Positions 5,703 to 5,713 of a DNA stretch of 5,713 bases are shown here, in pieces. The notes below the pieces were generated by a model. The model ran no database searches, had not been told where the DNA came from, and saw only the letters and a list, made by a program, of their open reading frames with translations. Within the stretch, counting starts at the first letter, position 1. Each line of letters opens with the position of its first letter. The position numbers and the translations under genes were made by a program. Source of the DNA: Pseudomonadota bacterium (lineage in GTDB: Bacteria > Pseudomonadota > Alphaproteobacteria > CACIAM-22H2). The stretch lies in contig JAIUNH010000270.1 of NCBI GenBank assembly GCA_020161965.1, positions 1 through 5,713 on the forward strand, in the 5' to 3' direction.

Positions 5703-5710
5703 CGCTTTGC

Positions 5711-5713
5711 GTG
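5711..5713 (+). CDS. Probable first codon (GTG) of a gene cut off by the window end
   Basis: Only the start codon is visible. A GGGAGG ribosome site 8 bases upstream and a possible promoter at 5645-5674 support it. Nothing can be said about the product. Confidence 0.45.

Larger units (their letters stand above)
5606..5710. other. Intergenic spacer after the methyltransferase
   Basis: This 105-bp GC-rich spacer contains only the possible promoter and ribosome site listed separately. I see no small gene, tRNA or repeat array in it. AATTTC occurs twice (5615-5620 and within 5680-5690) without an evident role. Confidence 0.5.

Noticed and set aside
1..5713. Defence system, mobile element, CRISPR array, toxin-antitoxin pair or biosynthetic cluster
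   Set aside because: Every gene belongs to a common housekeeping or regulatory family. No transposase, integrase, nuclease, repeat array or attachment-site duplication is visible.

Overview
This is a GC-rich, gene-dense stretch of bacterial chromosome. The gene families point to an alphaproteobacterium, perhaps of the Rhodospirillales: a GcvA-like LysR regulator, a small DUF1127 protein, a Rhizobium etli-type asparaginase and a TrmH/SpoU methyltransferase that starts close to 'GYFGIGVEG'. The taxonomic guess is inference from protein style and base composition. I see no rRNA, tRNA, CRISPR array, insertion sequence, phage gene or toxin-antitoxin pair.

Layout, left to right. (1) 25-837, plus strand: the C-terminal half of an ArnT/PMT-type membrane glycosyltransferase. 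Its frame is closed by two stop codons at the very left edge, so the gene is broken or misassembled there. (2) 834-1763, minus strand: an exported glycerophosphodiester phosphodiesterase that meets gene 1 tail to tail. The two stop codons share TTAA at the centre of a perfect 16-bp palindrome. (3) 1756-2667, minus: a LysR-type regulator whose 3' end overlaps the phosphodiesterase start by 8 bp, so the two probably form a translationally coupled operon. (4) 2668-2774: an AT-rich divergent control region with TATAAT and a TTGTG-N16-CACAA inverted repeat. (5) 2775-3005, plus: a 76-residue DUF1127 protein. (6) 3012-3989, minus: a zinc-free NADPH:quinone oxidoreductase. (7) 3997-5001, minus: an L-asparaginase of the R. 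etli ReAV class, 7 bp upstream of gene 6 and probably in one operon with it. (8) 5054-5587, plus: a TrmH/SpoU RNA methyltransferase, divergent from gene 7; its start is uncertain and could be at 5000 or 5003. (9) 5587-5605: an 8-bp hairpin at the stop codon of gene 8. (10) 5645-5713: a possible promoter, a strong Shine-Dalgarno and a GTG that look like the first codon of a gene running off the right edge.

The genes do not make one obvious pathway. They form three small units: regulator plus phosphodiesterase with a divergent DUF1127 gene; asparaginase plus oxidoreductase; and a lone methyltransferase. I found no convincing new multi-gene system. The points most worth checking are the LysR/DUF1127 control region, the palindrome on the shared stops, the overlapping divergent starts at 4999-5002 and the broken glycosyltransferase frame.
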